A DNA stretch of 64,000 nt, taken from an uncultured Mycolicibacterium sp. GTDB lineage: Bacteria > Actinomycetota > Actinomycetes > Mycobacteriales > Mycobacteriaceae. The notes under the pieces are model-generated. The model did no database searches, was not told where the DNA came from, and saw nothing but the letters and a program-made list of their open reading frames with translations. The stretch spans positions 150,315 through 214,314 of the forward strand of contig NZ_CALDGS010000094.1 of the NCBI RefSeq assembly GCF_937941905.1, written 5' to 3'. Of the stretch, positions 8,327 through 17,583 are shown piece after piece. Every line of letters starts with the position of its first letter. Position 1 is the stretch's first letter. A program made the position numbers and the translations under genes.

Positions 8327-9436
8327 TCAGTGTTCGATTTTCAGCACACCCCGGATGTTCTTGCCCGCGAGCATGTCGTCGTAGGCCTCGTTGACCTGCT
8401 CGAGCTCGTACTCCGCGGTGACGAGTTCGTCGAGCTTGAGCTGGCCGGAATCGTACAACCGGATCAGCTTACGGATCGTTTCGTGCGGATGACCGGCACC
8501 GGCCATCGTGCCGGTGATCCGCTTCTCGTAGAGACTGAGTTCGAGGCTGGGGATCTCGAGGAGGGTGTTCGGATTCGCCATCGAGGTGACAACGACCGTA
8601 CCGGCCTTGCGGATAATGCGGAAAGCCGCGCTGACCACCGGCGGGGTGACCAGACCGACCGTCACGATCGCCGAGTCCGCTCCCTGTCCCCATGTGGTGT
8701 CCCAAACGAACTCGTGTGCCTCCTCGGCCGTTGCGAACACATGCGTAGCACCGAGTTCCAGTGCGCTGGTTCGCTTGAACTCAACCGGGTCGACGACGAC
8801 GACGGTCCGGGCTCCGGCAATCTTGGCGCCCTGCATCGCACACGCACCCACGCCGCCGAAGCCGTAGATCACGACCACGTCCCCGGGTTGCACATCCGCC
8901 GAGATCACCGCGGACCCCCACCCGGTCGGGCCGGCACACGACAGGAGCGCGAACGGCGCCATCGGACGGGAAGACTCGATCGTCAGCGCGCAGTTTTCGG
9001 GGATGACATTGTACTGCGAGAAGGTGCCCAAGAAGTCGAAGTTGCCGACGCCACCGTTACGCCCGCGCATCCGATAGGTGCCGTCGATTCCCCTGCCGCT
9101 CAGCAGATCCTTGCCGTTGTCGCACAGTGCCGGTTTGCCCATGGCACAGAAGCGGCACCGTCCGCAGAACGGCATGAACGTGCCGACGATGTGATCGCCC
9201 ACTTTGTGGGTGGTGACCCCGGGCCCGACCTCCATGACCACACCGGTGCCCTCGTGGCCACCGATCATCGGTGGCGTCTCGCCGTAATCCCCGTGCCGCA
9301 GATGCTCGTCACTGTGACAGAGTCCGGCATAGTCCCAGCGGACGAGGATCTCCCCGGCCTTCGGGGGATCGAGTTCGAACTCCTCGATTTCGAACTGCCC
9401 GGGGCTTTGCCACATCACAGCTGCTTTGGTCTTCAT
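8327..9436 (-). CDS. Zinc alcohol dehydrogenase, NDMA-dependent type
   Basis: A 369-residue medium-chain dehydrogenase. Catalytic zinc ligands appear in GLCHSDEH and GGHEGTG, the structural zinc site in CGRCRFCAMGKPALC, and the Rossmann motif in VVIYGFGGVGACAMQGA. The blocks LLGTFSQYNV, GPTGWGSAV and TTWGQGADSAIVTVG are those I associate with actinobacterial nicotinoprotein dehydrogenases that hold NAD tightly and hand electrons to NDMA in vitro, thought to couple to mycofactocin in vivo. Start ATG 9436 has AGGAGG 7 bases upstream. It follows the MaoC gene on the same strand after 211 bases and probably oxidises an alcohol intermediate to the aldehyde used by the aldehyde dehydrogenase at 16-17.5 kb (inference). 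Confidence 0.9.
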   Translation of the reverse strand: MKTKAAVMWQSPGQFEIEEFELDPPKAGEILVRWDYAGLCHSDEHLRHGDYGETPPMIGGHEGTGVVMEVGPGVTTHKVGDHIVGTFMPFCGRCRFCAMGKPALCDNGKDLLSGRGIDGTYRMRGRNGGVGNFDFLGTFSQYNVIPENCALTIESSRPMAPFALLSCAGPTGWGSAVISADVQPGDVVVIYGFGGVGACAMQGAKIAGARTVVVVDPVEFKRTSALELGATHVFATAEEAHEFVWDTTWGQGADSAIVTVGLVTPPVVSAAFRIIRKAGTVVVTSMANPNTLLEIPSLELSLYEKRITGTMAGAGHPHETIRKLIRLYDSGQLKLDELVTAEYELEQVNEAYDDMLAGKNIRGVLKIEH

Positions 9437-9647
9437 TCGAGACCTCCTCCCTATTTCGAAGCACGGGGTCGCGGACGTACGTCGGCCCCGCTGACAGTCG
9501 GTCATCGTGGGACGGTTGGCCGACGTCGGCGGCGATGACACGGTCTCGTTCGGATATTGCCGGACGAGGTGGCCATGAAGCCGGAACGAACGCGAGCCGA
9601 ACCGAGAAGCAATTCATGCCTGGACACGACCGCGCCCGGCGCCAACC

Positions 9648-10142
9648 TCAGAATTGTTCGAACGTCCCGGGACGACGCCAGAACATCAGCGTCCACCTGC
9701 CGGATTGACACACCGTATCATCCTGTTTTAGCGCATTGCACTCGAAGGTTACGATGCCGCGGTCCGGTTTCGAGTTCGACGGACGGAGATCCGCGACCGT
9801 CATCTCGAGCCGAATCGTGTCGCCGATGAAGACCGGTGCACGCAGGGTGCAGGTGAACTCCAGGAATGCAATCGCCGTATCGACATTGATCCCGAGGCGA
9901 GTCCATAATCCGGTGGTGATGGCGAAAGCGCCCGGGCCATGCATGATCCGTTGTCCGAACGGCGTCCGGCTCGCGTACTCGGCATCGGTGTGCACCGGCA
10001 TGTAATCACCTGAGAAACCGGCAAAGTTGACGATATCCACCTCGGTGATCGTTCGGCCCGGTGTCACCCATTTTTGACCGATTTCGAAATCATCGAAGTA
10101 CAGGCCGGTCGCCGCGGTGACTGGTCCATCGGATTCGGTCAC
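9648..10142 (-). CDS. MaoC-family (R)-enoyl-CoA hydratase-like protein (copy 1)
   Basis: A 164-residue hotdog-fold hydratase with the signature FAGFSGDYMPVHTD, which carries the catalytic Asp/His pair, and GQRIMHGPGAFAITTGL. It should add water to an enoyl-CoA. The GTG at 10142 is preceded by AAGGAG 6 bases away. It is clearly related to copy 2 at 15400-15891; shared blocks are GLYFDDFE-GQ, HTD-E, HGPG-FA and SKPDRGIVTF. It is 31 bases after the SDR gene at 10174, consistent with a hydratase/dehydrogenase pair in a beta-oxidation-like sequence. Confidence 0.9.
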   Translation of the reverse strand: MTESDGPVTAATGLYFDDFEIGQKWVTPGRTITEVDIVNFAGFSGDYMPVHTDAEYASRTPFGQRIMHGPGAFAITTGLWTRLGINVDTAIAFLEFTCTLRAPVFIGDTIRLEMTVADLRPSNSKPDRGIVTFECNALKQDDTVCQSGRWTLMFWRRPGTFEQF

Positions 10143-10173
10143 TGCTGCTCCTTTCGAGAACGCCTCGACATGC

Positions 10174-10965
10174 TCAGGCTGCGGCGATACCGCCGGTGAT
10201 GCTGATCGCCTGCCCGGTCAGTCGGGCCGCCCCCGGACCCCCCAGAAAAACCACCATCTGGGCTTGATCCTCGGGCGAAGGCAGACCCAGGTGTGCCTGG
10301 GCCGCAGCCTTTTCGAACAGCTTCTTGCTGAACCCCTCTTTCAACGCACGTTCGGTTGTCGGCGTTCCGGAGATCAGAGACGGGGTAAGGGCATTGACCC
10401 GAATCCCATTTCGCTTGCCCTCGATGGCAGCCGTTCGGGTGAACATCACGATCGCGGCCATCGCTGCACCCAGCACCGACTCCCCGGGCGTGGCGATCTT
10501 CGCGGCATCGGACGCCACGTTGATGATGCTCCCCCCGCCGTTACTGGACATGATCGGGAAGACCGCTCGAGTCAATAGCATCGGCGGGCCGGCCTGCTTC
10601 GTCAGCGTGTCGATGATGTCATCGATCGGGATGTCCTTGAGCAACTCCGGCCGATAGGCGGGCGCGGACACCGAATTGACCAGTACGTCGATGGAACCCA
10701 GTGTCTCGTGGGCGTGATCGATCGCCGCTTGCACCTGGTCCGGGTCGTTGGCGTCCATCGCGATATGGGTGACCTGTACATTCTCGGCCCGCTGCGCTAC
10801 CAACGCGCGCGCGGCCTGCCCCCGCTCGGGATTCAGCGACAACAACGCGAGTCGGCGCACGCCGGCATCGACGAAGGCAAGCGCACTGGCGAGTCCGATG
10901 CCGGACGACCCGCCGGCGACGACCACGGCCATCTCCGGGTAGTCCCGCACTACAGGCGTGTTCAT
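10174..10965 (-). CDS. SDR-family protein lacking the catalytic Tyr-x3-Lys
   Basis: A 263-residue short-chain dehydrogenase fold. The nucleotide-binding motif AGGSSGIG (about 17-24) and the active-site-strand serine region INVASDAAK are present, and the N-terminal NAG motif reads NSVS. At the position of the catalytic YxxxK, where the canonical pattern is YSASKAAV, this protein has VLGAAMAAI (about 164-172), so both Tyr and Lys are missing. It may bind NAD(P) without classical carbonyl reduction, serve as a partner subunit, or use a different chemistry. Start ATG 10965 has no strong ribosome binding site; Met12 is an alternative. It lies between the normal SDR and MaoC copy 1 on the same strand. 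Confidence 0.85.
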   Translation of the reverse strand: MNTPVVRDYPEMAVVVAGGSSGIGLASALAFVDAGVRRLALLSLNPERGQAARALVAQRAENVQVTHIAMDANDPDQVQAAIDHAHETLGSIDVLVNSVSAPAYRPELLKDIPIDDIIDTLTKQAGPPMLLTRAVFPIMSSNGGGSIINVASDAAKIATPGESVLGAAMAAIVMFTRTAAIEGKRNGIRVNALTPSLISGTPTTERALKEGFSKKLFEKAAAQAHLGLPSPEDQAQMVVFLGGPGAARLTGQAISITGGIAAA

Positions 10966-11095
10966 GGTGATGATCAGTCTCTTTCTTCCGTGTCGATCGA
11001 TATGACGCCGTCGGTTACCAGTCGGCCGTCGGGCCGGGACTCACCATCGCAGGCGGCCGGCGACCCGGCCGGTTCAGCGCTCGAACTGGGCGGGT

Positions 11096-11872
11096 TCACG
11101 CACCGATCCAGCCGCCGTCCACGTGCAGTACTTCGCCCGAGACGTAGCCAGCGCTCTCGCTCGCGAGATAGAAGACGGCTGATGCGATGTCGGCGGGGTC
11201 ACCGCCGCGCCGGGCCGGGATGAGCAGATCACGGAGCTCGACGTTGCTGGAGAAGCCGACATTCGTGTCAGGGACGATGTCTCCGAGAATCTCGGCAGAG
11301 TTCTGCCGGATGTTCGACTTGATCAACCCCGGAGCCACCACGTTCGCAGTGATGTTGAACCGGCCGAGATCGTAGGCGAGCCGGCGCACGAAGCCCTCCA
11401 GGCCCGCCTTCGAGGCGCAGTAGGCCAGCCCGTCCGGCAGGGACCGCTGTCCGGCGATCGACCCGATGCAGACGATCCGGCCGTACTGCTGCGAGATCAT
11501 CGTCTCCGCAACCGACTTGACGACGTTGTAGGTGCCGGTCAGATTGATGTCGATCACCCGCTGCCACAACGCCGGAGTGGTCTCACGAATACCGGCGATC
11601 GCGTCGAACACACCCGCGTTGCTCACCAGGACGTCGATGCGGCCGGTCTCGGCGACTACTTGCTCGGCCAGTCCCTGTACCGCGGACAGGTCGGTCACAT
11701 CGACGCGGTGCGCACTCACCGCGCCGGGAAGCGCGTCCGCGACGGTTGCAGCTCGTTCCTCGGAGATATCAGCCAGAAAGACACGGTCGCCGGCTTCGGC
11801 GAACACCTTCGCAATACCGGCGCCGATACCGCTACCGGCTCCGGTGATGATGACACTGCGCGCGCTACTCAT
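11096..11872 (-). CDS. Short-chain dehydrogenase/reductase (canonical)
   Basis: A 258-residue classical SDR: cofactor motif TGAGSGIG (10-17), SNAG (84-87), catalytic Ser138 in CIGSIAG, Tyr151 and Lys155 in YCASK, and the C-terminal SGEVLHVDGGW. An acidic residue after strand 2 (LADIS) suggests NAD preference. Start ATG 11872 has GAAGGATC upstream; the longer frame to 11923 does not. It probably oxidises a 3-hydroxyacyl-CoA or similar alcohol formed by a MaoC hydratase (inference). It is the second gene after the FAD oxidase, about 200 bases downstream, with a small palindrome in between. Confidence 0.92.
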   Translation of the reverse strand: MSSARSVIITGAGSGIGAGIAKVFAEAGDRVFLADISEERAATVADALPGAVSAHRVDVTDLSAVQGLAEQVVAETGRIDVLVSNAGVFDAIAGIRETTPALWQRVIDINLTGTYNVVKSVAETMISQQYGRIVCIGSIAGQRSLPDGLAYCASKAGLEGFVRRLAYDLGRFNITANVVAPGLIKSNIRQNSAEILGDIVPDTNVGFSSNVELRDLLIPARRGGDPADIASAVFYLASESAGYVSGEVLHVDGGWIGA

Positions 11873-11988
11873 TTCTGTGATCCTTCGACTCTTGCGACTC
11901 TTGCCTGGCGAACCCCCGACCACGCTCCGAGCATATTTCGGCAGGTTCAGACGGCAATTGGTTAATATCTGAAGCCATTACGACAGAC

Positions 11989-12005
11989 CTTGGAGATCTT
12001 CCAAG
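11989..12005. promoter_or_regulatory. Palindromic site upstream of the SDR genes
   Basis: CTTGGA-GATCT-TCCAAG is a 17-base near-perfect palindrome 117 bases upstream of the SDR at 11096-11872 and 65 bases 3' of the FAD oxidase gene. The surrounding 11940-11980 is locally AT-rich (AATTGGTTAATATC). It could be an operator of the divergent PucR-type regulator or of another factor; no second copy was found by eye. Confidence 0.35.
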
Positions 12006-12069
12006 CGCCTCGCCGCGTGACTCGGCGTCCAGCGAGCCTCTCGCTGTCCGCGGTCGGTACCGGCGACCG

Positions 12070-13320
12070 TTATCGTTCGGCTTCGCCGGGCCCCAGTCCC
12101 ACTACGGTCAGCGACGACCGGTCGGCACGCAGATACTCGGCGAACTCGTCCTGCTCACCGGCGATAATCCGAGCCAGTACCCGGCCGGCGATCGGCCCGG
12201 TCGCCATCCCCGAGGTGTGTCCGACATTGAGGTAGGTGCCGTCGACCCTGTCGACGACCGGCAGCAGGTCGGGGGTGTTGCTCTGCAGTCCCGCCCACAA
12301 CGACGTCACGCCGAACTTGCCGTAGGCGGCGTACCGATCGGCGGTGGTGGTGATCATCGCCTGGGTCGCGCGGATGCTGATGTGCGGATTGAGCGATCCG
12401 GTGATGTCGACGCTGCAACCGATATGCAGCGACCCGTCGCGGTAATGGGTGATGCAGTCGTCGTAGTCCCAGTCCTCCACCGCCAGACCGTCCACCCCGG
12501 GCAACGGGTTCGGTGGGGCGAACGCCTCGGGACGAAACGACGGCAGGTCCTTGAGCGCACCGCAGGCCGCCACCCCGCGCGGTCCGTGCATGATCACACT
12601 GGGTCGCTGGTCGAGCGGTTGGGTCACGATCTGACCCATCCGGCTGGTGGTCAAGGGAACGTAGATACCCTCCGGGTCCAGGTCGCGGGCCCAGGCTCCG
12701 GTCGCCCAGACCACCCCGCCGCTGTAGACGTCCCCACGTGTGGTGCGCACGCCGATGACGGCATCACCGCGCCGAATGGTTGACAGCACCGCGGTGTTGT
12801 CGAACCGCTTCACGCCGGCCTCGGTGCAGGCCATGGCCAGGCCGCGCACGAATCGCTGCGGATCTACCTGCCGGTCCTCGGCACAGTAGACCGCGCCGAT
12901 CGCTGTGGAGGGCAGCAGCGGCGCATACCCCAGCGCCTCCTTGCGGGACACGAAGTCGATCTCGAGGCCGTGCGCGCGGCGATCGGCGACGTAGTCGGCA
13001 AGAATCTCCCGCTGTTCGTCGGTCTCGTAGAAGAACAAGCCGCCCATCGCCCGGTGATCGAATCCACCCCCGATCTCGGCGTCGTACTCGTCGTACAGTG
13101 CCGCGCCGGCACGAGCCAGATCCAACTCGATACCGCCACGCTGCAACTGCAGCCAAACCGCACCCGGATTACGCCCGGAACCACCGAACGCCGCGAACCG
13201 CTGTTCCAACACCGCCACGTCGAACCCACGCTTACGCAGCTCGAACGCCGTGCACATCCCGGCGATGCCGGCACCCACCACGACCACGTCGGCAGTAGTC
13301 AGCGGTTCCGAGGCGACCAT
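12070..13320 (-). CDS. FAD-dependent amine/amino acid oxidase, DAO family
   Basis: A 416-residue oxidoreductase with the dinucleotide-binding motif VVVVGAGIAGMCTAFEL near the N terminus, the FAD contact GGSGRNPGAV, and the C-terminal DAO block TYLNVGHTSGMATGPIAGRVLA. It resembles glycine/sarcosine oxidase and D-amino acid dehydrogenase relatives. There is no signal peptide. The ATG at 13320 follows GGGAG. It is the first gene of the minus-strand run toward the SDRs, MaoC copy 1 and alcohol dehydrogenase, and is divergent from the PucR regulator with 312 bases between them. Family knowledge says oxidation of a primary or secondary amine to an imine; the actual substrate is unknown. Confidence 0.88.
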   Translation of the reverse strand: MVASEPLTTADVVVVGAGIAGMCTAFELRKRGFDVAVLEQRFAAFGGSGRNPGAVWLQLQRGGIELDLARAGAALYDEYDAEIGGGFDHRAMGGLFFYETDEQREILADYVADRRAHGLEIDFVSRKEALGYAPLLPSTAIGAVYCAEDRQVDPQRFVRGLAMACTEAGVKRFDNTAVLSTIRRGDAVIGVRTTRGDVYSGGVVWATGAWARDLDPEGIYVPLTTSRMGQIVTQPLDQRPSVIMHGPRGVAACGALKDLPSFRPEAFAPPNPLPGVDGLAVEDWDYDDCITHYRDGSLHIGCSVDITGSLNPHISIRATQAMITTTADRYAAYGKFGVTSLWAGLQSNTPDLLPVVDRVDGTYLNVGHTSGMATGPIAGRVLARIIAGEQDEFAEYLRADRSSLTVVGLGPGEAER

Positions 13321-13632
13321 CGGCGGCTCCCTTTCCGGTTGAGGTGTGACGCGGCGACAAGAGCAGTGGTGTGATCCGCCAGAGAGATTACGGAAATCCG
13401 GGGCCGGTTGACCGGGGGGACGGCACCGGCACCACGGCGGTTGGCAGAGCAGACGGCTGCGATGTCACATCGACGGCCCCTCGGTTCGGCGGTCTTCCGA
13501 AAGTTACGCCACCTCGCAGTGCCTTTGCATCAGAAATCCACCAAGAAATCGCAGGGCCGTCTCATGGATCATCCAATCTCCCGACGGTGCGAGCCGCGTA
13601 TCCTGCTTGCGTCGAGGATTGAGGGGCCGCGT
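13321..13632. promoter_or_regulatory. Divergent control region between FAD oxidase and pucR-type gene
   Basis: No gene is supported here. It must hold the promoters of two divergent genes and is the best place to look for PucR-type operator sites. GC-rich repeats GCCGGTTGACCGGGGGG (about 13403-13420) and CACGGCGGTTGGC are visible, but no convincing -35/-10 pair or long palindrome could be assigned by eye. GAGGGG at about 13621-13626 is the ribosome binding site of the regulator. Confidence 0.45.
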
Positions 13633-15282
13633 ATGTCTGATCCGGTAGCGGGATCCACCCTGGGTGTGGTGCTCGCCGAGCTCGGCCCCAACGCCACGCT
13701 GCTCGGCAACCACGACAGCTGGTTACACCGCCCGGTGAGGGCGGCGGTACTTTGGCTGCCGCCGAGCGCCCCGCCCGACGGCGAGGACATCCTGGTTGTG
13801 TGTCCACAGCCGGTCACCGATGCCGCGGCGCTGGAGCCACTCCTCGGGGGTGTGTCCTCGCGGATCGTCGCTCTCGCGGCGGCGACCGAACCGGTGGCCA
13901 CCGCGCTGTCGGCATACCAGGACCGTCACGCCATCCTCCGGCTCGTGGACAGCGACGCAGCTGCTGACGTCATCGCCGCCGTCGCCCGCGCGACACAGCG
14001 TCCCGAGGCTGCGATTTCACGGCGGTTGACTTCGCTGCAGCGCACACTGAGTCAGGCCTTGTCCGACCAGTCGCCGGTCGAGGGCATCATCAACCGTCTC
14101 AAACGCATGTGCAACGCGACAATCGCACTGGTCGACAGGCACGGCCGCGCAATGCACACGACAGGCCCGGTCCCGCTGTCGTTGCTCTACCGGGAACTCA
14201 CCAAGACCGAAGCGGAATCCCAGATCATCGATGTCGACGGCTGGCACGGAGTCGCTGTCCGCGTCACCGAGTCCGATGACCACGTCGGCTGGCTGATGGC
14301 CACCACTCGACGCCCGGCCTTTCCCGACCCCTACGCGATCTCCGCGGTGCAGATCGCCGCCACCCTGGTGGAGGTGGACCGGCGCATGAGCACGGTGTCG
14401 AGAGCCCAGGAGCGGGCGATCCGAGCCACCGTGCTTGAACAGGCCATCGCACTACGCCCGAACCGCGACAACCCCGAACTCGCCGGTCGGATCTCTGGAC
14501 TGGGCATCACCTTCGGCGCTCCCCTGCGAGTGGTCGTCCTTCAGCCCATCCGCTCCCCGAGCCGGGCCAAGCAGGCCGATGCGCTCGAACAACTCGCCGG
14601 TACCGTCGGCGCGGTGCTCGCCGGTGCGGCGATCCCACATCTGCTCACGATTCACGACCGCACCGTCGTGGTGCTCGCGCAAGCCGACACCGCCGAGATC
14701 AACAGCCTATTCGCCGACCTGCAAGGAGTGCATCGGGGCATCGGCCGGACGGTCACGACGGTGGCAGACATTGCCGACTCCTACCATGATGCGCAACTCG
14801 CTGTCCGCAGCCTGCGCCGGGACCGTTCGCAGCGTGACTCGATGAGTTACGAGGATTTCGATTTCGCCACCGCGTTGTTCTCCGACGTCGGTCTCGACCG
14901 GATGGCCGAACGTGCGCGTTCTTACCTCGCTCCGATCTGCGACCGCGAAGCCCTCGTCGAGGCGTTGCAGACGTATTTCGACCACGGACAGAATGTCATC
15001 ACAGCCGCCGACAAGCTCCACATCCACCACAATTCGCTGCGCTATCGGCTCTCGCGGATCGAATCCGCGCTCGACGCGAACCTCAAGGACGCCGGCGACA
15101 TCGCGTCGGTATTCCTGGCGCTGACTGCCCTGGATCTGGTGGGCGACCTTCCAACTCCCGCCAAACTGACGGCCCGCACCGCCCAGAACGAAACCGGCAT
15201 CGCCGACATCGCAGTAACCGGAGCGGCCACGGAGTACCCGGGTGGCGAGCCATCGCTCGGGGTGGTCCGGTCCGACGGGTGA
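13633..15282 (+). CDS. PucR-family transcriptional regulator
   Basis: A 549-residue regulator with an N-terminal PucR-type sensory region, a central GGDEF-like/CdaR domain, and the C-terminal PucR helix-turn-helix in VITAADKLHIHHNSLRYRLSRIES (about 445-485). Family members are usually activators of neighbouring catabolic operons (purines, amino acids, polyamines) in response to a pathway compound. ATG 13633 is chosen because GAGGGG lies 7 bases upstream; the frame is open back to 13408 with no family-like sequence. It is the only plus-strand gene of the island, divergent from the FAD oxidase and convergent with MaoC copy 2, so it is the likely controller of both flanking operons. Confidence 0.92.
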   Translation: MSDPVAGSTLGVVLAELGPNATLLGNHDSWLHRPVRAAVLWLPPSAPPDGEDILVVCPQPVTDAAALEPLLGGVSSRIVALAAATEPVATALSAYQDRHAILRLVDSDAAADVIAAVARATQRPEAAISRRLTSLQRTLSQALSDQSPVEGIINRLKRMCNATIALVDRHGRAMHTTGPVPLSLLYRELTKTEAESQIIDVDGWHGVAVRVTESDDHVGWLMATTRRPAFPDPYAISAVQIAATLVEVDRRMSTVSRAQERAIRATVLEQAIALRPNRDNPELAGRISGLGITFGAPLRVVVLQPIRSPSRAKQADALEQLAGTVGAVLAGAAIPHLLTIHDRTVVVLAQADTAEINSLFADLQGVHRGIGRTVTTVADIADSYHDAQLAVRSLRRDRSQRDSMSYEDFDFATALFSDVGLDRMAERARSYLAPICDREALVEALQTYFDHGQNVITAADKLHIHHNSLRYRLSRIESALDANLKDAGDIASVFLALTALDLVGDLPTPAKLTARTAQNETGIADIAVTGAATEYPGGEPSLGVVRSDG

Positions 15283-15296
15283 CGTCGACAGAAAAC

Positions 15297-15368
15297 GGGA
15301 CGCTGGGCGCGGAATCTTTGCGGGGGCGTTGACTCCGCAGTGCCGACGATTCCGGCGCCCAGCGTCCC
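15297..15368. terminator. Long hairpin, bidirectional terminator
   Basis: Arms 15297-15316 (GGGACGCTGGGCGCGGAATC) and 15348-15368 pair over 20 of 21 positions with one bulge; the loop has an inner GCGG/CCGC stem. It lies between the convergent regulator gene and MaoC copy 2 and can stop transcription from both sides. Confidence 0.7.
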
Positions 15369-15399
15369 TCCTCCTCCGGCCGGAGTGGTTCGTGGACCG

Positions 15400-15891
15400 T
15401 CAGGCCATGCGGCGTTTGAACATCACCAGCCACTGGCCTTCCTGGCAGACCACACCGTGCTGGTTGACAACCTTCACATCGAAGGTCACGATGCCGCGAT
15501 CCGGCTTGGACTTCGACGGTCGCAGCTCGGCGACTTCCTGTTCGACGTGGATGGTGTCACCGATCTTCACGGCGTCTTTGAGCGACCAGTTCATCCCGAG
15601 GAAGGCGATCGCGGTACCCTCCTTGATGCCCAGCCGAGACTCCAGTCCGGTGGCGACGGCGAACACACCGGGCCCGTGGAAGATCCGGCCGCCGAACTGT
15701 GTGGTCTTGGCGAACTCCTCGTCGGTATGCAACGGATTGAAATCGCCCGAAACTCCCGCGAAGTTGGCCACGTCGGCGTCGGTGATCGTGCGCGACGGCG
15801 AGGTCCACCGCTGGCCTACCTCGAAGTCGTCGAAGTACAGTCCCTTGGCCTGATCCTGTCCGGCGGTCGGCGCCGAAACCGTTTGCGTCAT
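15400..15891 (-). CDS. MaoC-family (R)-enoyl-CoA hydratase-like protein (copy 2)
   Basis: A 163-residue hotdog hydratase with FAGVSGDFNPLHTD (catalytic Asp and His) and GGRIFHGPGVFAVATGL. It is a paralogue of the gene at 9648-10142, similar over its full length. Start ATG 15891 has AGGAG 7 bases upstream; the frame open to 15960 adds an Arg/Cys-rich stretch without a site. It is the last gene of the minus-strand run citryl-CoA-lyase-like, ligase, amidase, thioesterase, aldehyde dehydrogenase. Two hydratases in separate operons suggest two hydration steps or two stereo-/regio-isomeric substrates. Confidence 0.9.
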   Translation of the reverse strand: MTQTVSAPTAGQDQAKGLYFDDFEVGQRWTSPSRTITDADVANFAGVSGDFNPLHTDEEFAKTTQFGGRIFHGPGVFAVATGLESRLGIKEGTAIAFLGMNWSLKDAVKIGDTIHVEQEVAELRPSKSKPDRGIVTFDVKVVNQHGVVCQEGQWLVMFKRRMA

Positions 15892-16018
15892 GATGCTCCT
15901 CTTATCGCTCCTGCATGTCAGTCTGGAAGACTCCGGTGCCCCCGCACATCGTGACCGCACCGGAAATGTCGGTCACCCGTTGGAGGAATTACCAGCCGGG
16001 TCGAAGACCCGAATCGGC

Positions 16019-17464
16019 CTACTCCGAACCGTGTTTGATCATGACATGCTTGATCTGCGTGTACTCGTCGAGCGCATGCGTGGACAGCTCCTTGCCGTAA
16101 CCCGACTCTCCGAAGCCGCCGAACGGCATCTCACTGACCGTCGGGAAATGCTGGTTGATCCAAACCGTTCCGAACCGCAAATCCCGACTGAACCGCATGG
16201 CCCGGTCGAGATCGGTGGTCCAGACACTGGCCGCGAGCCCATAGGACACGTCATTGGCCATTCGCAGCATCGACTCGTCGTCCGTGACGCGCTGAATCGT
16301 GGCGACCGGACCGAACACCTCGCACTGGACGATCTCCGAATCCTGGGCGACCTCTGTGATCACCGTCGGCGGATAGAAGAACCCCGCACCGTCGACGGGG
16401 GCACCGCCGGTGAGCACCCGGGCACCATCCGCCCGGGCACGTTCGACAAATCCGTGGACCCGGTCTCGATGGGCGGCCGAGATCACCGGCCCCATCTCGG
16501 CTTCGGGATCGCTCGGTGGCCCGACCTTGATCGCGGCGGCGGCCTCACAGTACGCAGCCACGAAGTCGTCGTAGACATCGTCCTGCACGATGACTCGACA
16601 AGCCGCACAACAGTCCTGCCCAGCGTTGGTGAAGGCTGCGGCGACGAGTTCGCGGGCGGCCCTGTCGACATCGTCAACGTCGGCGAACACCAGCACGGGG
16701 GCCTTACCCCCGAGTTCCAGATGGACCCGTGTCAGGGTGCCGGCCGCCGCAGCCGCCACCGCCTTACCGGTCGCCACCGCTCCGGTCACCGACACCGTGC
16801 GCACGTCAGGATGCTCGACCAACGCCCGCCCGGTGTCGCGGGTACCGAGCACGATATTGAGCACCCCGTCCGGCAGAACGCCGCGGGCAAGCTCGCCGAA
16901 CCGGAGCGTGGTCAGCGGTGTCAGTTCGGACGGCTTGAGCACCACGGTGTTTCCCGCAGCCAACGCTGGGGCTACCTTCCACGCCGCCTCCATCAGCGGA
17001 AAGTTCCACGGCGTGATCAACCCGACCACTCCGACCGGTTCCCGCCGAACCAGCGAAGTACTGCCCGGCAGGTACTCACCGGCCCCCTCGCTCTGCGATG
17101 TACGTGCCGCCCCCGCCATGTACTGCAGCACATCCACCACCCCGGCCATCTCCTCGCGAGCCGCCGCCATCGGCTTGCCCACGTTTCTGGACTCCAGAGC
17201 TGCCAGCTCGTCGGTGTGCGCCTGCACCACCGACGCCAGTTCCAACAACGCCGCGGAACGCTCCGCCGGCGTGGTGCGCCGCCAGGTTTCGAAAGCGGTT
17301 CTCGCCGTTCCCACGAACCGTTCGACCTCAGCGGCCTCGGCGCTGCGGAAGACCTCGATCCGCTCGCCCACGGCGGGATCGACCACGTCGAAGGTCGATG
17401 GGCCGACCGTCTCGGCAGACCAGTAGTCCCGCAAACTCGATGCGGCGTCGACAGGGATTGACAC
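16019..17464 (-). CDS. NAD(P)-dependent aldehyde dehydrogenase
   Basis: A 481-residue ALDH. The cofactor loop TPWNFPLMEAAWKVAPALAAGNT, general base Glu250 in LELGGKAP, catalytic Cys285 in NAGQDCCAA and the C-terminal GGFGESGYGKE are all present. The sequence is nearest in feel to aminobutyraldehyde/betaine aldehyde dehydrogenases (AGAARTSQSEG, MPFGGFGESGYG), which would fit an amino-aldehyde substrate, but this is not decisive. It starts with GTG 17464 after GAGGAAG. It follows the thioesterase by about 119 bases on the same strand and likely converts the aldehyde made by amine oxidation or alcohol oxidation into the acid that the ligase activates. Confidence 0.93.
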   Translation of the reverse strand: MSIPVDAASSLRDYWSAETVGPSTFDVVDPAVGERIEVFRSAEAAEVERFVGTARTAFETWRRTTPAERSAALLELASVVQAHTDELAALESRNVGKPMAAAREEMAGVVDVLQYMAGAARTSQSEGAGEYLPGSTSLVRREPVGVVGLITPWNFPLMEAAWKVAPALAAGNTVVLKPSELTPLTTLRFGELARGVLPDGVLNIVLGTRDTGRALVEHPDVRTVSVTGAVATGKAVAAAAAGTLTRVHLELGGKAPVLVFADVDDVDRAARELVAAAFTNAGQDCCAACRVIVQDDVYDDFVAAYCEAAAAIKVGPPSDPEAEMGPVISAAHRDRVHGFVERARADGARVLTGGAPVDGAGFFYPPTVITEVAQDSEIVQCEVFGPVATIQRVTDDESMLRMANDVSYGLAASVWTTDLDRAMRFSRDLRFGTVWINQHFPTVSEMPFGGFGESGYGKELSTHALDEYTQIKHVMIKHGSE

Positions 17465-17583
17465 GACTTCCTCACTTCAGGTTTCGGACTCAGCGAGTCA
17501 CCGGAAAACGCCGTGGATGCCCTCACCCACCCGGTGAGCGGGGCGGCGAGCTGGAGCCGTCCGCCGGTGAACCGGGCCGGTTC

